Shown here: piece by piece, positions 63,466 through 64,000 of the stretch | How the letters are laid out: every line of letters starts with the position of its first letter | Numbering within the stretch: the first letter of the stretch is position 1 | Assembly: GCA_003260075.1 (NCBI GenBank) | Contig: QLIY01000851.1 | Location: 1-64,000, forward strand | Length of the DNA stretch: 64,000 nucleotides | Direction of reading: 5' to 3' | From: Phallusia mammillata | Lineage: Eukaryota > Chordata > Ascidiacea > Phlebobranchia > Ascidiidae | Position numbers and translations under genes: made by a program | Notes under the pieces: generated by a model | Databases searched by the model: none | Told to the model about the DNA's origin: nothing | Seen by the model: only the letters and a program-made list of their open reading frames with translations

Positions 63466-63755
63466 GCTCAAAGCTGTTAGTTAGCAACAGGTTGGGACCA
63501 AAAACCCCGAAGTACTGGCCTAAAGCTCGTTAAACTTTTTTTTTGAAAAAAAACCGGATAGTTAGATTAATGAAGTGGAATTGTGACACTATGTGGCCGG
63601 CCCCCCCCCCGGCTCAAAGCTGTTAGTTAGCAACAGGTTGGGACCAAAAACCCCGAAGCACTGGCCTAAAGCTCGTTAAACTTTGTTGTGTTTTTTTTGA
63701 AAAAAGGCCGGATAGTTAGATTAATGAAGTGGAATTGTGACACTATGTGGCCGAG
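63466..63755. repeat. 135-bp direct duplication around a C run (artefact)
   Basis: 63466-63600 and 63611-63755 are near copies with ten C bases between. No exon is recognised from 63128 to the window end. Confidence 0.8.
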
Positions 63756-64000
63756 TTTAAATTCAATTAGCTTTTAAGTCCGTTTTATGCAAGCCCGAAC
63801 CCGACCCGAAAAGCTTGATCTAAGGACTTGCTACTCTGGGCAAGTAAAAACAAAATTGGGATTTAGTAGACCCCTTATAAATGTCCCATTCTTTGACAGT
63901 GACAAGTGGCAAGATTGGTTTGTTATTGAACCAAATATCTAAATGCTTTACCAGTCACTTATACTCAATTGGTGCCATCATACAATGCCCATCGCCGGAA

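Overview
The window is eukaryotic. Every convincing gene is split into short exons (about 40-370 nt, one of 1.5 kb) by GT-AG introns, the DNA is AT-rich, and the gene types are animal ones: an Ig/lectin/FN3 receptor tyrosine phosphatase, a TIR-domain receptor, a METTL24-like protein and an SH3/SH2-ligand type scaffold. Gene density, intron size and the abundant tiny hAT MITEs fit a compact invertebrate deuterostome genome such as an ascidian. That assignment is inference. Exon models were built by hand from open frames, splice signals and phase agreement.

Layout. (1) 16-11347, + strand: 3' part of a receptor protein tyrosine phosphatase with four Ig domains, a C-type-lectin-like domain, an FN3-type region, one transmembrane helix, a catalytic D1 and a degenerate D2. 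(2) 13542-16311, +: METTL24-like type II membrane methyltransferase, 362 codons. (3) 17357-20453, -: a 333-aa multi-pass membrane protein of a family I cannot name. (4) 20.5-28 kb: mostly non-coding, with MITEs and a hammerhead-ribozyme-like remnant. (5) 28016-56793, +: a proline-rich, tyrosine-motif-rich scaffold of about 1011 aa with an 11-kb first intron and a possible second first exon. (6) 31555-36663, -: a tentative secreted cysteine-containing protein lying antisense inside that first intron. (7) 56819-63127, -: an Ig-TM-TIR receptor, 5' end not found, whose stop codon lies 25 bp from the stop of the scaffold gene in tail-to-tail orientation.

The gene set reads as signalling: a cell-surface phosphatase, a TIR receptor and a scaffold carrying many candidate phosphotyrosine and SH3-ligand motifs. 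A shared pathway is conjecture from neighbourhood only.

Assembly caveat: fourteen G or C homopolymer runs interrupt the sequence. Most sit between two near-identical direct copies of flanking DNA and look like unmerged allelic or contig ends, not biology. One of them removes the exon end encoding the catalytic Cys of the phosphatase D1.
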